Shown here: piece after piece, positions 17,308 to 27,194 of the stretch
Layout: each line of letters begins with the position of its first letter
Position numbering within the stretch: the first letter of the stretch is position 1
Source: Entomobacter blattae
GTDB lineage: Bacteria > Pseudomonadota > Alphaproteobacteria > Acetobacterales > Acetobacteraceae
Reading direction: 5' to 3'
Length of the DNA: 64,000 bases
Assembly (NCBI RefSeq): GCF_014672835.1
Contig: NZ_CP060244.1
Span: forward strand, 1,839,001-1,903,000
Translations under genes and position numbers: made by a program
The notes under the pieces: generated by a model
Databases searched by the model: none
What the model was told of the DNA's origin: nothing
Seen by the model: the letters and a program-made list of their open reading frames with translations, nothing else

Positions 17308-19389
17308 GTGTCTGACCTTTCGAAGATTCGCAATATCGGGATTACAGCACATATTGATGCTGGCAAAACCACAACAACAGAACGCATACTTTACTATACT
17401 GGTATGTCTCACCGGATTGGTGAGGTCCATGAGGGAAACACCACGACTGATTATATGGATCAGGAGCGGGAAAGAGGGATTACTATTACATCCGCTGCGG
17501 TGACGTGTGAGTGGAATGGCTATCGTATCAATATTATTGATACCCCAGGCCATATTGACTTTAATATTGAAGTCAACCGTTCTCTGCGCGTGCTTGATGG
17601 AGCTGTGTTTATTATTGAGGGTGTGGCAGGTGTGCAGCCTCAGTCTGAAACAAACTGGCGCTTGGCAGACCGTTACAACGTGCCCCGTATTATCTTTATC
17701 AACAAGCTTGATCGTGTCGGGGCAGATTTTTATCGTGCTTTTGATACTCTGAAAGAGAAGCTGGATATCGTTGCTGTGCCCCTTCAACTCCCTATTGGGA
17801 TTGAAGATAATTTTCAGGGCGTCGTTGACCTCGTAGAGATGAAAGCTATCATCTGGGAAGGCGGAGAGTTGGGAGCAAAATTCCATGATGAGGAAATCCC
17901 AGCTGATATGAAGGAAAAGGCTGCCGAAGCTCGCCAGACTCTTCTTGATACTGCCCTTGCCATGGATGATGCGGCCATGGAAGAATATTTTGAAAAAGGG
18001 GATGTAGATGTTGCAACCCTTAAACGCTGCATTAAACGGGGGGCCATTACTGGAGAATTTCGCCCTGTTCTGTGTGGTACCGCCTTTAAAAACAAGGGAG
18101 TTCAGCCTCTTCTTGATGCGATCGTAGATTATCTTCCAGCACCTGATGATGTAGAGGGTATCCGTATTGCTCCACCAGAAGATGAGGAAGATATCGACGA
18201 AAATAACCTGCCTATTATTCCCGTAGATCCGGATGGAAAATTTGCAGGTTTGGCCTTTAAGATCATTAACGACAAATATGGTACCCTTACCTTTGTGCGT
18301 GTTTATCGTGGTGTTTTAAAATCAGGGGATACCGTATTAAATACAACCCAAGGCCATAAAGAGCGTATTGGGCGTATATTCCAGATGCATGCAGATAAGC
18401 GCCAGGAAGTTAAAGAGGTTCACGCCGGTGATATTGCAGCCTTTGTCGGGCTAAAAAATACCAAGACTGGAGATACTTTGGCTGATGCGGCTGACCCTGT
18501 GATTTTGGAGAGAATGTCATTCCCTGTTCCGGTTATTGATATTTCTGTTGAACCAAAAACAAAAGATGCCGTTGAAAAGATGACCTTGGCCTTACAAAAG
18601 CTTGCAGCTGAGGATCCCTCTCTGAATCTTAAGACAGATCAGGAAACTGGGCAGACCATTCTTTCAGGAATGGGTGAGCTTCATCTTGATATTATTATCG
18701 ATAGGCTTCGCCGTGAATATGGTGTTGATGTCAATGTGGGCGCACCCCAAGTGGCCTATCGTGAAACTATTTCCAAACCACATACAGAAATTTATACGCA
18801 TAAAAAACAGTCTGGTGGTGCTGGGCAGTTTGCTGAGGTGAAAATTGAATTTGTGCCTCAGGAGCGTAATAAAGGAATCGAGTTTGAAAATAAGGTTGTT
18901 GGGGGATCTGTTCCAAAAGAATATATTCCTGCTGTTGATAAGGGTATTCGTGATCAAGCCTCCACTGGTGTGTTGGCAGGGTTCCCAACGGTAGATTTTA
19001 AGTTTACACTTCTGGATGGTAAATATCATGATGTAGACTCTTCTGCACTGGCTTTTGAAATTGCTGCTAAAGCGTGCTTCCGTGAAGGAATGAAAAAAGC
19101 TGGCCCTGTTATTCTGGAACCTATTATGGATGTTGAGATTACCACTCCGAACGATCATGTAGGAGATGTTGTGGGTGATCTGAACAGAAGGCGTGGGATT
19201 ATTCAATCACAGGAAACGTCTGGTTCAACTGTTATGGTGCGTGCTCAGGTTCCTCTAAAGGAGATGTTTGGGTATATTTCTAATTTGCGCTCCATGACAA
19301 AAGGAAGAGCATCTTTTACCATGCAGTTCCATCATTATGATCCTGTTCCTAAGAACGTGGCTGATGAGATTATGACTAAATCAGCCTAA
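17308..19389 (+). CDS. fusA: Translation elongation factor G
   Basis: 693 residues with the GTPase motifs [16 protein letters not shown] (G1), RGITITSA (G2), [12 protein letters not shown] (G3) and NKLD (G4), followed by domains II-V. EF-G drives translocation and, with RRF, ribosome recycling. The GTG start is well placed after GGAGG at 17294-17298. It is not in an rpsL-rpsG-fusA-tuf operon, and the effector region reads [15 protein letters not shown], so it could be either the only EF-G or a second paralogue; a genome-wide look would decide. It is followed by a clear terminator. Confidence 0.92.
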   Translation: MSDLSKIRNIGITAHIDAGKTTTTERILYYTGMSHRIGEVHEGNTTTDYMDQERERGITITSAAVTCEWNGYRINIIDTPGHIDFNIEVNRSLRVLDGAVFIIEGVAGVQPQSETNWRLADRYNVPRIIFINKLDRVGADFYRAFDTLKEKLDIVAVPLQLPIGIEDNFQGVVDLVEMKAIIWEGGELGAKFHDEEIPADMKEKAAEARQTLLDTALAMDDAAMEEYFEKGDVDVATLKRCIKRGAITGEFRPVLCGTAFKNKGVQPLLDAIVDYLPAPDDVEGIRIAPPEDEEDIDENNLPIIPVDPDGKFAGLAFKIINDKYGTLTFVRVYRGVLKSGDTVLNTTQGHKERIGRIFQMHADKRQEVKEVHAGDIAAFVGLKNTKTGDTLADAADPVILERMSFPVPVIDISVEPKTKDAVEKMTLALQKLAAEDPSLNLKTDQETGQTILSGMGELHLDIIIDRLRREYGVDVNVGAPQVAYRETISKPHTEIYTHKKQSGGAGQFAEVKIEFVPQERNKGIEFENKVVGGSVPKEYIPAVDKGIRDQASTGVLAGFPTVDFKFTLLDGKYHDVDSSALAFEIAAKACFREGMKKAGPVILEPIMDVEITTPNDHVGDVVGDLNRRRGIIQSQETSGSTVMVRAQVPLKEMFGYISNLRSMTKGRASFTMQFHHYDPVPKNVADEIMTKSA

Positions 19390-19414
19390 TGCCTTTTTTC
19401 TTGAATAGGGTAAT

Positions 19415-19443
19415 AAAAAAGCCGGTAATTTACCGGCTTTTTT
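19415..19443. terminator. Intrinsic terminator after fusA (two-way)
   Basis: AAAAAGCCGGTAA pairs with TTACCGGCTTTTT with a very short loop. The A and T runs on both sides let it serve fusA on the plus strand and the small membrane-protein gene, whose stop is at 19448, on the minus strand. Confidence 0.88.
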
Positions 19444-19447
19444 ATAG

Positions 19448-19708
19448 CTATGAGATTTCTCCAGGAGAGCTAAAAAATTTACGATATAAAAAGAGGATAA
19501 TAATTGCCCCGATGATTGAGGCAATAAAGCCGGCTTTATCTCCTGGGTGGTAAAAATGAAGAAGCTGGCCTAACCATGTAGCAAGAAAAGAGCCAGCTAT
19601 CCCAAGAAGAATGGTTATGATGAACCCGCCAGGGTCTCTTCCTGGCATAAGAAACTTGGCGATAAGGCCAACAAGAAACCCTATGATAAGGCTATAAATG
19701 AAATGCAT
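19448..19708 (-). CDS. GlsB/YeaQ/YmgE family small membrane protein
   Basis: 86 residues forming three hydrophobic helices. The motif FLVGLIAKFLMPGRDPGG in the first loop, then ITILLGIAGSFLATWLG and IGAIIILFLY, is the transglycosylase-associated (YeaQ/GlsB) family. Members are induced by general stress, but their function is unknown. It is probably transcribed alone, ending at the shared terminator after fusA. Confidence 0.85.
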   Translation of the reverse strand: MHFIYSLIIGFLVGLIAKFLMPGRDPGGFIITILLGIAGSFLATWLGQLLHFYHPGDKAGFIASIIGAIIILFLYRKFFSSPGEIS

Positions 19709-19809
19709 AAAGTTACCTTTGTAAGTTTTGTTGTGTAGTTATAAAGTTATTACACTTATTTTGTATTTTACTCAGTATATTTTGAATAATGGAACATTAT
19801 TGGGTATTT

Positions 19810-22659
19810 TTATCCGAAAGAGCCATTGTTATGCATAATGGCAACACCAATTTCTCTAATTTGATCAAACATCTTTCCCATAGGCTGAAAAATTTCGAGA
19901 TTTTCTCTTTTATAGGCCGTTTCATGCTGCGGTGAGGCCGGTTCATAAAAATTAAGGGTGAGGGTTTTGTCTGTCCCTTGAGGAAAAATTCTTAAAAGGG
20001 TTTCAAGAGCAGTGGGAATTTTAAGATAAAAGATTTGGACATCTAAAGTTTCCCGATTTACGGAAAATTGTGGAGAAAAATAGGGAATATGGGTGGCCAA
20101 TGACCATATCCTTTCGATAAGGCTTAACCTTAAAGCATGAAGGAGCTGTTCTTCTGCGGCCATGGAAGGTGCTTCTGGCCATGCCATTCTTAGAGCGAGA
20201 TGGTCAGCTTGTATGGTGTGGAACATGGATTGGGTAATAGACCATAAATTGAGTTTTTGAAGCTTTTGCGCAATGGCAATATTGGTAATTTTTCGATCTT
20301 CATTTTTTTCGCTTGATGCCCGCTCAAGCCAATAACCAGGATCAAACAGTAAAATGGTTGCCCCAAGTACTTCCGTATCAGAATGTTTCAAAGCATGATC
20401 TACAAAGTCGAGGGCCACACGAAAACGTTCACTTTTATGAATGAATTCCTGAAAGCTCTCTGGATTGCGCAAGGCTGCAGAACCTAAACCATGTATGGTA
20501 TTAGCACACCACCCCATTTGTTGAAGAATGGCATTATTAGGAATGGCACGCAATTCGCTCGGATGGCGGATTTGGATGCTTCCTGCACTGCCATCGCTTT
20601 GCCTGGCGCTTGGGCGAGACCCTGTCTTATCAATGAGGGAGGGGCCAAAAGAACCTAATAAGGCGGCATAGCCTTTATCCTCTACAAGGCCATTCATGTT
20701 GGCTTCAATTGAGGAGAAAAACTCAGATGAAAAGTCAGGATCGTTGTAGATAGGGTCATCGACCGGCATAGTCGGGCGGAATATATGTTCGACAATGGTG
20801 GTAATTGTTGAATTGGAAAGGATTTGGGTACCAAATAATAGGTAGCCATCTCCTCCTTGGAAGGCACTTTCCTCTCGAAAGGTAATGTTGTTTTTTTCAA
20901 AAACGTGCCTCATATAGGGTGGGGAAAGATAGTTCAATCTATCGGCGAGCCGGTAGGGATGCGCTCCTCTACCGATGCTCTCTCCGTGTGTATCAAAAAA
21001 TACAAGTTGAACATCTTGCAAATTATGGCGTTTTAATAGGTTGGCAAGTTGGAGCTTCAAACGCTCTATCAGGTAGGTTGAAGCCATTTGGCCCACATAT
21101 CGTCCAGAATCAGAATAGCCAAACTGAAGGCAGAGTTTTCCAGTGGTTTGGAGATAGTGCCGCCAGTGGGACGAGCGGAGTGCTTCTTCGATAATACGGG
21201 CCCCATGCACCAGGGCATCATAGGTTTCAAAGAGGGGGGAGATCTCAATGTGTTTTTCAACATTAAAAAGCTTGGCAAGCCACAGGGCAACAAGAAGGGT
21301 ATAACCGCTTTCTGTTTCAGCCACCAAAAACCGTATGGGGCTGGTGGTATCAATATGTTTAACAATTTTGCTCACCGTCATCATCAGACGTGCAGCTGAA
21401 GCTTGCTCGAGAATAAGAGAGCCAAAATCAGACGTTTCGGGCTGAACATTAGCGAGTTCGTTGTTGATTTTGCTCAGGATACTGCGCCTGTGTATGGGGT
21501 TTTCTGGGCTATCAACAATCCCAAGACGCTGACGGGCAACATTATGGAGCTGTCGGGAGTTAAGGCGGACATGGCTGTGGGCAATGCTCAAGCCGTGGCT
21601 TATAAAACCCGATTTGGCCATTGCAAAGCTTAACTGCTCCTCAGGAGTTTTAAGGTTTTCTTCCGTTTGGATATAGAGCTCTTTTAAACTGTCAGCGCTA
21701 AGGATTGCATCTTCCCGGTGCTTGATCAGAATTTCAGCAAATGTTGAAACCTCTTTGGGATTGGCAGAAGAAGGGCAGTTATCGATTTGTTGTTGCACAG
21801 TAGACATGGCAAGTTCTAACCGACTGCGTAGAGATTGGGCAGCCTTCTGAATAGAGGAGGTCTGCTCATAGAATCGGCTAAGTTGCATATGTTTCATGCG
21901 AAGCCTTAATCGTAGGGTATCCCACCATCCGATATCTACACGGCCATCAGTATCATATCCAACCCAGCTGGTGAGTACAATGGGAGAAGGAGTAAGGGTG
22001 TGCCATTGTTCTGGCCAGTGTTGCTTGGCCAGGCCGAAAATTGTTTCATTGAGTTGATCAAGGCTGTTACGGCCTCTTAAAATGGCTTCATTAGCGAGGC
22101 GGAACTCTTCCTCCAGAGTTGGCGGAGCATGACGACGATGGGTGGAAAAAGGTTTTTTCTGGATATAGGCCGATTTTGCACCAGGTCCGCCTTGTTCACT
22201 TTGGGAGGCAATTTGGGCAAGCTCGGCATATACTGGATTAGCCAGGGCAAAGGTAGGGTGTGCTGTAAAAACAGCAGCGTAGTGTATTTTTTCGATAACA
22301 GATTGGAAGGTAGTAAAAGAAAGGGGTGCAGGGCTACCATCTGTGGAGCGCTCTTTAAGGCTTTCCAAGAATGTTTTGAAAACATGCGTTGTTTTTTGTG
22401 TGTTTTTATCGGCTTCGTCTGCACTGACATAATGGCGAAGGCGATGAGCCCGTTTTACAAAGGCCTTATCGCGCAATAGTTCAATAAGCTTATCGATCTC
22501 TTCGAGAGAGATATGGCCCGAAAGCATTTGTTGGCTAATATAATGGCTGACCATAAGGATAGGATTGCCAGAATAGTTAATCTCGTTTTTATCTGTTACC
22601 TGTTGAGTAAAAGCAATAAGCTTATCCAGGATAGGTAAGGAAGATGGGGGTGTATGCAT
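19810..22659 (-). CDS. ppc: Phosphoenolpyruvate carboxylase-like protein, divergent
   Basis: 949 residues, close to bacterial PEPC length. Recognisable blocks in family order are VFTAHPTF (His134), SWVGYDTDGR, HVRLNSRQLH, SPLFETYDAL, FGYSDSGR, the glycine-rich loop FFDTHGESIGRGAHP, TGSRPSARQ and ELRAIP. Compared with E. coli PEPC as I remember it, the loop His and first Arg are Asp556 and His558, the Lys in SDSAK is Arg520, and Glu of TAHPTE is Phe, while the second loop Arg and the C-terminal Arg residues stay. PEPC makes oxaloacetate from PEP and bicarbonate; whether this variant does so is uncertain. Confidence 0.75.
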   Translation of the reverse strand: MHTPPSSLPILDKLIAFTQQVTDKNEINYSGNPILMVSHYISQQMLSGHISLEEIDKLIELLRDKAFVKRAHRLRHYVSADEADKNTQKTTHVFKTFLESLKERSTDGSPAPLSFTTFQSVIEKIHYAAVFTAHPTFALANPVYAELAQIASQSEQGGPGAKSAYIQKKPFSTHRRHAPPTLEEEFRLANEAILRGRNSLDQLNETIFGLAKQHWPEQWHTLTPSPIVLTSWVGYDTDGRVDIGWWDTLRLRLRMKHMQLSRFYEQTSSIQKAAQSLRSRLELAMSTVQQQIDNCPSSANPKEVSTFAEILIKHREDAILSADSLKELYIQTEENLKTPEEQLSFAMAKSGFISHGLSIAHSHVRLNSRQLHNVARQRLGIVDSPENPIHRRSILSKINNELANVQPETSDFGSLILEQASAARLMMTVSKIVKHIDTTSPIRFLVAETESGYTLLVALWLAKLFNVEKHIEISPLFETYDALVHGARIIEEALRSSHWRHYLQTTGKLCLQFGYSDSGRYVGQMASTYLIERLKLQLANLLKRHNLQDVQLVFFDTHGESIGRGAHPYRLADRLNYLSPPYMRHVFEKNNITFREESAFQGGDGYLLFGTQILSNSTITTIVEHIFRPTMPVDDPIYNDPDFSSEFFSSIEANMNGLVEDKGYAALLGSFGPSLIDKTGSRPSARQSDGSAGSIQIRHPSELRAIPNNAILQQMGWCANTIHGLGSAALRNPESFQEFIHKSERFRVALDFVDHALKHSDTEVLGATILLFDPGYWLERASSEKNEDRKITNIAIAQKLQKLNLWSITQSMFHTIQADHLALRMAWPEAPSMAAEEQLLHALRLSLIERIWSLATHIPYFSPQFSVNRETLDVQIFYLKIPTALETLLRIFPQGTDKTLTLNFYEPASPQHETAYKRENLEIFQPMGKMFDQIREIGVAIMHNNGSFG

Positions 22660-22828
22660 TGGCTAAATCTCATCCATTATGGTAAATGTGTGCGTTGTCC
22701 ACAGGATAAATATTTCTTAAAACCTGGGATGTGCAAGGTAAAATATTAGTTTAGGCTATATTTTTAGTTCTATATAAAATAGCTACCCCCTTAATATTTT
22801 GAAAAACATAATCATACATTAGGCTAGC

Positions 22829-24121
22829 ATGCGAGAAAATTACGACGAAGAGGCAGAGTCCTATAAAGCCCTTAAACGCCATAAGCGCATAGCCACGGGC
22901 CTTTTAGGGGTTATGGGCACTATGACGATAGTCGAATATAGTGTTACCGTATATGGGTTAGTGGAAAATGATTTATGGATGCAGGTTTTAAAGGCCGGTA
23001 CCAAAGCTGGTTTTATTGGTGGTCTGGCAGATTGGTTTGCTGTTACGGCCCTTTTTCGCCATCCTTTAGGACTTCCCTTGCCTCATACGGCTATTCTTCC
23101 TGCCCAGAAAAACAGGTTGGGGGTAGGCTTAGGGCGTTTTATCGCCAATCAGCTTTTTACAGAGGAAGAGGTAAGCCGTACCCTTAAAGAGATTGACTTA
23201 CCCAGAGTGCTTTCTCGCATTTTAGCAAGCCCTACAGCTATTGATGCTGTAAGCCGGGCGGTAGCGAGCGCTATGCCAAATATGCTGGACCGTTTTGAGG
23301 ATGGGCGGGCGGGCTCCCTATTTAGCCGAATCCTTCCGCGTTTGTTAAGCGGAGAATCGGCAGCTTCCATTGTTGCAAAAGCCCTTCATGCCTTAGTTGA
23401 TGGAGATCACCATCAGGAAGTGCTGACGTTTTTGCTCATGCAGGCCAAAACCTTCATTAAAAATAAGGAAGGGGCCTTGCGCCAGATGATTGAGGAGCGT
23501 GTACGCGAGCAGGGGGGGCGTTTTTTAGGATGGATGATTGGCTCATCTATCGCTACAAAAGTTCTTGTCGCTGCGGCTGAAGAAGTAGACCGTATTGATC
23601 CTGCCGATTCTGACTTGAGAAACAGTTTTTCTGCGTGGATCAGAAATGAGATTATTCGTATAGAAAAAGATTCTGAACGGGGAAAGGAAATAGGAGACGC
23701 TATACTCTCGGTGATCAGTCACGAAAGTGTTAAGGGTTGGGGAAACGATATTTGGGGGCGAATTCGCCATTTGATTACAGAAGATGTTGAAAATTCAGAA
23801 GGATGGGTTAACCATCTCATAAAAGACATGATGCTTCATATTTCTTCTCAGCTTGATACAGATCAGGGTTTACAGGAGAAAATTGTTAATAATGCCCATA
23901 AGCTCATTCTTGGTACCCTTCCATATTGTCGTGAATGGCTCATTATTTTTGTGGGGGATGTTGTAAAAAATTGGGATGCCAAGCGCGCCAGCCGCAAAAT
24001 TGAGCTGCGAATTGGCAAAGATCTGCAGTTTGTTCGGATTAATGGAACAATTGTGGGGTTTTTGGCGGGGCTCTTGATTTCGCTTTTACTGCATCTCTGT
24101 TTTGGTGGTGGTGTGAGTTAA
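22829..24121 (+). CDS. DUF445 family membrane protein
   Basis: 430 residues. A hydrophobic helix near residues 24-45 is followed by the diagnostic block GTKAGFIGGLADWFAVTALF and RHPLGLPLPHTAILPAQKNR; a second membrane helix near 405-425 ends the protein. The middle is a long soluble helical part. DUF445 proteins (YjiN type) have no established role. The gene precedes the SUF regulator by about 160 bases and is likely a separate unit. Confidence 0.88.
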   Translation: MRENYDEEAESYKALKRHKRIATGLLGVMGTMTIVEYSVTVYGLVENDLWMQVLKAGTKAGFIGGLADWFAVTALFRHPLGLPLPHTAILPAQKNRLGVGLGRFIANQLFTEEEVSRTLKEIDLPRVLSRILASPTAIDAVSRAVASAMPNMLDRFEDGRAGSLFSRILPRLLSGESAASIVAKALHALVDGDHHQEVLTFLLMQAKTFIKNKEGALRQMIEERVREQGGRFLGWMIGSSIATKVLVAAAEEVDRIDPADSDLRNSFSAWIRNEIIRIEKDSERGKEIGDAILSVISHESVKGWGNDIWGRIRHLITEDVENSEGWVNHLIKDMMLHISSQLDTDQGLQEKIVNNAHKLILGTLPYCREWLIIFVGDVVKNWDAKRASRKIELRIGKDLQFVRINGTIVGFLAGLLISLLLHLCFGGGVS

Positions 24122-24280
24122 GAACAGAGAATAGTTTAAAAAAATAAAGTTTTGGGCTTGGGTCTTGATCTTTCTCGTGGTAAAACCATTTCAATAAAGA
24201 AGACTTTTTTTGTCCTGTATAAATTCCACGCTGAAAGCTTATCCTTTTTAACCTGTTTTGTATTGGATGTAACGCATAAA

Positions 24281-24856
24281 ATGTTTAAGGTATCAAAACT
24301 TGTTGATTATGCTGTTATTATACTAACACATCTTGCAGAACAGGAGGGTGTGAGCACAGTTCCAGCCATTTCTCGTCATACAGACGTGCCAGAGCCCACC
24401 GTCGCAAAAGTTTTAAAAATTTTATCCCTTTCAAGCCTGGTTTCATCTAAAAGGGGGATTCATGGTGGTTACAAGATTGTAAGCCCACTTTATCATATTA
24501 CTGTTGCTCAGGTTGTTAAGGCTATAGAGGGAAATATTGATATTGCTGCCTGTGTAGAGGGCCAACCCTGTAAGGCTCATCCTAACTGCCAGATTTATGG
24601 GGGGTGGGATATTGTCGATAAGGCGATAAAAAAGGTTATGAATACCATTACCTTGGCTGAGATGAGCCTTTATTTTATACCACGGTCAAAACATGATGCT
24701 CTCGGGCGGGAGAGGAATTTGCAGAACAATGACGATGCATGTTCTTTTTCCTGTGGGGGAGAAGCCTCTTGTGAGATGTATTGTGATGAAAAACATTGCG
24801 GCCCTGGCGTTATGAAAAAACCGGTTATGGATGTTGTGGGTCGTCAGAAAGATTAG
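24281..24856 (+). CDS. Rrf2-family regulator of the SUF operon, with Cys-rich tail
   Basis: 191 residues from the ATG at 24281; the frame is open further up to a TTG at 24152, but the family begins MFKVSKLVDYAVIILTHLA. The winged helix is at about 1-80. The three cysteines expected to hold an Fe-S cluster are in ACVEGQPCKAHPNC. It lies 48 bases before sufB and should sense Fe-S status and control suf expression. The odd part is the last 40 residues, which contain five more cysteines in ACSFSCGGEASCEMYC and DEKHC. Typical members end near 150 residues. Confidence 0.88.
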   Translation: MFKVSKLVDYAVIILTHLAEQEGVSTVPAISRHTDVPEPTVAKVLKILSLSSLVSSKRGIHGGYKIVSPLYHITVAQVVKAIEGNIDIAACVEGQPCKAHPNCQIYGGWDIVDKAIKKVMNTITLAEMSLYFIPRSKHDALGRERNLQNNDDACSFSCGGEASCEMYCDEKHCGPGVMKKPVMDVVGRQKD

Positions 24857-24904
24857 GAACAAGATGTTCCAGAGTTGATTAGGGAAAAGTGAGAAATAGT
24901 CTCT

Positions 24905-26404
24905 ATGGTTGCAGAAGCACAAACCGTTGCCACCGTTCAAGCCTTGGGGGAGTCTTCCTACAAATGGGGGTTTGAAACTGATATTGAAATGGATTTCGCC
25001 CCAAAAGGGTTGAATGAAGAGATTATTCGTTTTATTTCTCATCGAAAAAAAGAGCCCCAATGGCTTCTTGAATGGCGTCTTAAAGCGTTTTCTGCGTGGA
25101 AAGCCATGGAAGAGCCTCAATGGGCAAAGGTGCATTACCCCCCGATTGATTTTCAGGCATTGCATTATTATGCAGCCCCCAAGAAAAGAAATGCTCCCAA
25201 ATCTCTCAATGAGGTTGATCCTGAGCTGCTTAAAACTTATGAAAAGCTTGGTATTCCCTTAAAAGAACAGGCGGTATTGGCAGGGGTAGAAGGAGCACAG
25301 CTGGAGGGGGTAGGCAAACCTTCCGTGAGTGTGGCTGTGGATGCAGTGTTTGATAGTGTATCCGTAGCAACCACTTTTCGGGAAACGCTTGAGAAAGCTG
25401 GAGTTATTTTTTGCCCCATTTCTGAGGCAGTCATTCAATATCCTGAGCTGGTGCAGAAATATTTGGGCAGTGTCGTTCCTGTTTCAGATAATTATTACGC
25501 GGCTTTAAATTCAGCCGTTTTTACGGATGGTTCCTTTGTTTATATCCCTAAAGGGGTAAGGTGCCCCATGGAACTTTCCACCTATTTCCGTATTAATGCA
25601 CGCAATACCGGCCAGTTTGAGAGAACTCTGATTATTGTAGAAGATGGTGGCTCCGTTTCTTATCTCGAAGGGTGTACAGCACCCCAACGTGATGAAAACC
25701 AACTTCATGCTGCTGTGGTAGAATTAATTGCCATGGAAGACGCATCCATCAAATATTCCACTGTTCAGAACTGGTATCCAGGGGATTCAGAGGGGAATGG
25801 TGGAATTTACAATTTTGTTACCAAACGTGGAGCCTGCCGTGGAGCCAGAGCCAAAATTTCCTGGACTCAGGTAGAGACCGGCTCAGCTGTAACGTGGAAA
25901 TATCCTTCATGTATTTTACAAGGGGAAGGTTCAGTTGGAGAGTTTTATTCGGTAGCGGTTACAAATAACTACCAGCAGGCGGATACAGGAACGAAGATGA
26001 TCCATCTTGGCCGTAATACACGTTCCACCATTATTGCCAAAACTATTAGTGCCGGCCATTCAGATAGTACTTATCGGGGTTTGGTTCGGATGATGCCCAA
26101 GGCAGCCAATAGTCGTAATTTTACACAGTGTGATAGCTTGCTAATTGGAAGTGAGTGTGGAGCGCATACAGTACCTTATATAGAAAATAGAAATATGACA
26201 TCGACGATAGAGCATGAGGCTACCACGTCTAAAATCTCTGACGAGCAAATGTTTTATTGCCGCCAGCGTGGGCTTTCTGAGGAAGATGCCATTGGTCTTA
26301 TTGTGAATGGGTTTTGCCGTGAAGTTCTTAAAGAGCTGCCGATGGAATTTGCTGTAGAGGCCCAAAAACTTTTGGAAATCAGCTTGGAAGGCAGCGTGGG
26401 ATAG
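24905..26404 (+). CDS. sufB: Fe-S cluster assembly scaffold protein SufB
   Basis: 499 residues. SufB, with SufC and SufD, forms the scaffold on which Fe-S clusters are built. Typical blocks are [50 protein letters not shown] and [19 protein letters not shown], which includes the conserved Cys. GTATG-type start at 24905 has a purine-rich upstream (GTGAGAAATAG). It is the first structural gene of sufBCDSUTA. Confidence 0.96.
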   Translation: MVAEAQTVATVQALGESSYKWGFETDIEMDFAPKGLNEEIIRFISHRKKEPQWLLEWRLKAFSAWKAMEEPQWAKVHYPPIDFQALHYYAAPKKRNAPKSLNEVDPELLKTYEKLGIPLKEQAVLAGVEGAQLEGVGKPSVSVAVDAVFDSVSVATTFRETLEKAGVIFCPISEAVIQYPELVQKYLGSVVPVSDNYYAALNSAVFTDGSFVYIPKGVRCPMELSTYFRINARNTGQFERTLIIVEDGGSVSYLEGCTAPQRDENQLHAAVVELIAMEDASIKYSTVQNWYPGDSEGNGGIYNFVTKRGACRGARAKISWTQVETGSAVTWKYPSCILQGEGSVGEFYSVAVTNNYQQADTGTKMIHLGRNTRSTIIAKTISAGHSDSTYRGLVRMMPKAANSRNFTQCDSLLIGSECGAHTVPYIENRNMTSTIEHEATTSKISDEQMFYCRQRGLSEEDAIGLIVNGFCREVLKELPMEFAVEAQKLLEISLEGSVG

Positions 26405-26414
26405 GAATGAGAGT

Positions 26415-27194
26415 ATGAGCAAAAATCACATGCTAGAAGTTAAAAACTTACATGCCCGTGTTGCAGAGGCCGAGCCAGAAAAACCTATTCTCAAAGGGGT
26501 AAATCTGAGTATTCCAGAAGGTGAAATCCATGTCATTATGGGGCAGAACGGGTCGGGTAAATCTACTTTGGCCAGTGTTTTGGCAGGCCAGGAAGATTAT
26601 GAGATTACTGATGGGGAAGTGCTTTTCAAGGGGCAAGACCTATTAAGTCTTGAGCCGGAAGCGCGTGCCGCAGCCGGTGTTTTTCTGGCCTTTCAAAATC
26701 CGGTGGAGCTTCCTGGGGTTAACAACGCCAATTTTTTGCGTACTTCTGTGAATGCTGTCAGAAAAGCACGCGGGCAAGAAGAGCTCGATGCTATATCTTT
26801 TCTAAAGTTTTCTCGTGCGAAGGCTAAAGAACTGGCCATGCCTGAAGACATGCTAAAACGCATGGTCAATGTTGGATTTTCTGGAGGAGAAAAAAAGCGC
26901 AATGAAGTCTTGCAAATGAGCCTGCTTGAGCCTTCCTTTGCTATATTGGATGAAACAGATAGCGGGTTGGATATTGATGCCTTACGTATTGTGGCAGGCG
27001 GGATAGGGCGTCTGCAGTCCGAACATTTTTCAGCCCTGATCATTACTCATCATCAACGTCTTTTGGATTATCTGGAACCTAACCGTATCCACATTATGGC
27101 GCAGGGGAAAATTGTGCACTCAGCTGGTCCAGAGCTTGCCAAGCAGCTGGAACAGGAGGGGTATAATCGCTTCTTGAAAGAGGAAATGGCATGA
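26415..27194 (+). CDS. sufC: Fe-S cluster assembly ATPase SufC
   Basis: 259 residues of the ABC ATPase type: Walker A GQNGSGKSTLASVLAG, Q loop FLAFQNPVELPG, signature FSGGEKKRNEVLQ and Walker B FAILDETDSGLDIDALR. SufC drives shape changes of the SufBCD complex. It starts 11 bases after sufB and its TGA overlaps the ATG of sufD (ATGA), indicating translational coupling. Confidence 0.96.
   Translation: MSKNHMLEVKNLHARVAEAEPEKPILKGVNLSIPEGEIHVIMGQNGSGKSTLASVLAGQEDYEITDGEVLFKGQDLLSLEPEARAAAGVFLAFQNPVELPGVNNANFLRTSVNAVRKARGQEELDAISFLKFSRAKAKELAMPEDMLKRMVNVGFSGGEKKRNEVLQMSLLEPSFAILDETDSGLDIDALRIVAGGIGRLQSEHFSALIITHHQRLLDYLEPNRIHIMAQGKIVHSAGPELAKQLEQEGYNRFLKEEMA

Noticed and set aside
17185-17886. 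Minus-strand 233-residue frame across the fusA start
   Set aside because: It is a shadow of the fusA gene; the EF-G reading on the plus strand has all GTPase motifs.
22695-22703. TTGTCCACA, one mismatch from a DnaA box
   Set aside because: It is a single copy with no cluster of boxes, AT-rich unwinding element or origin genes nearby.
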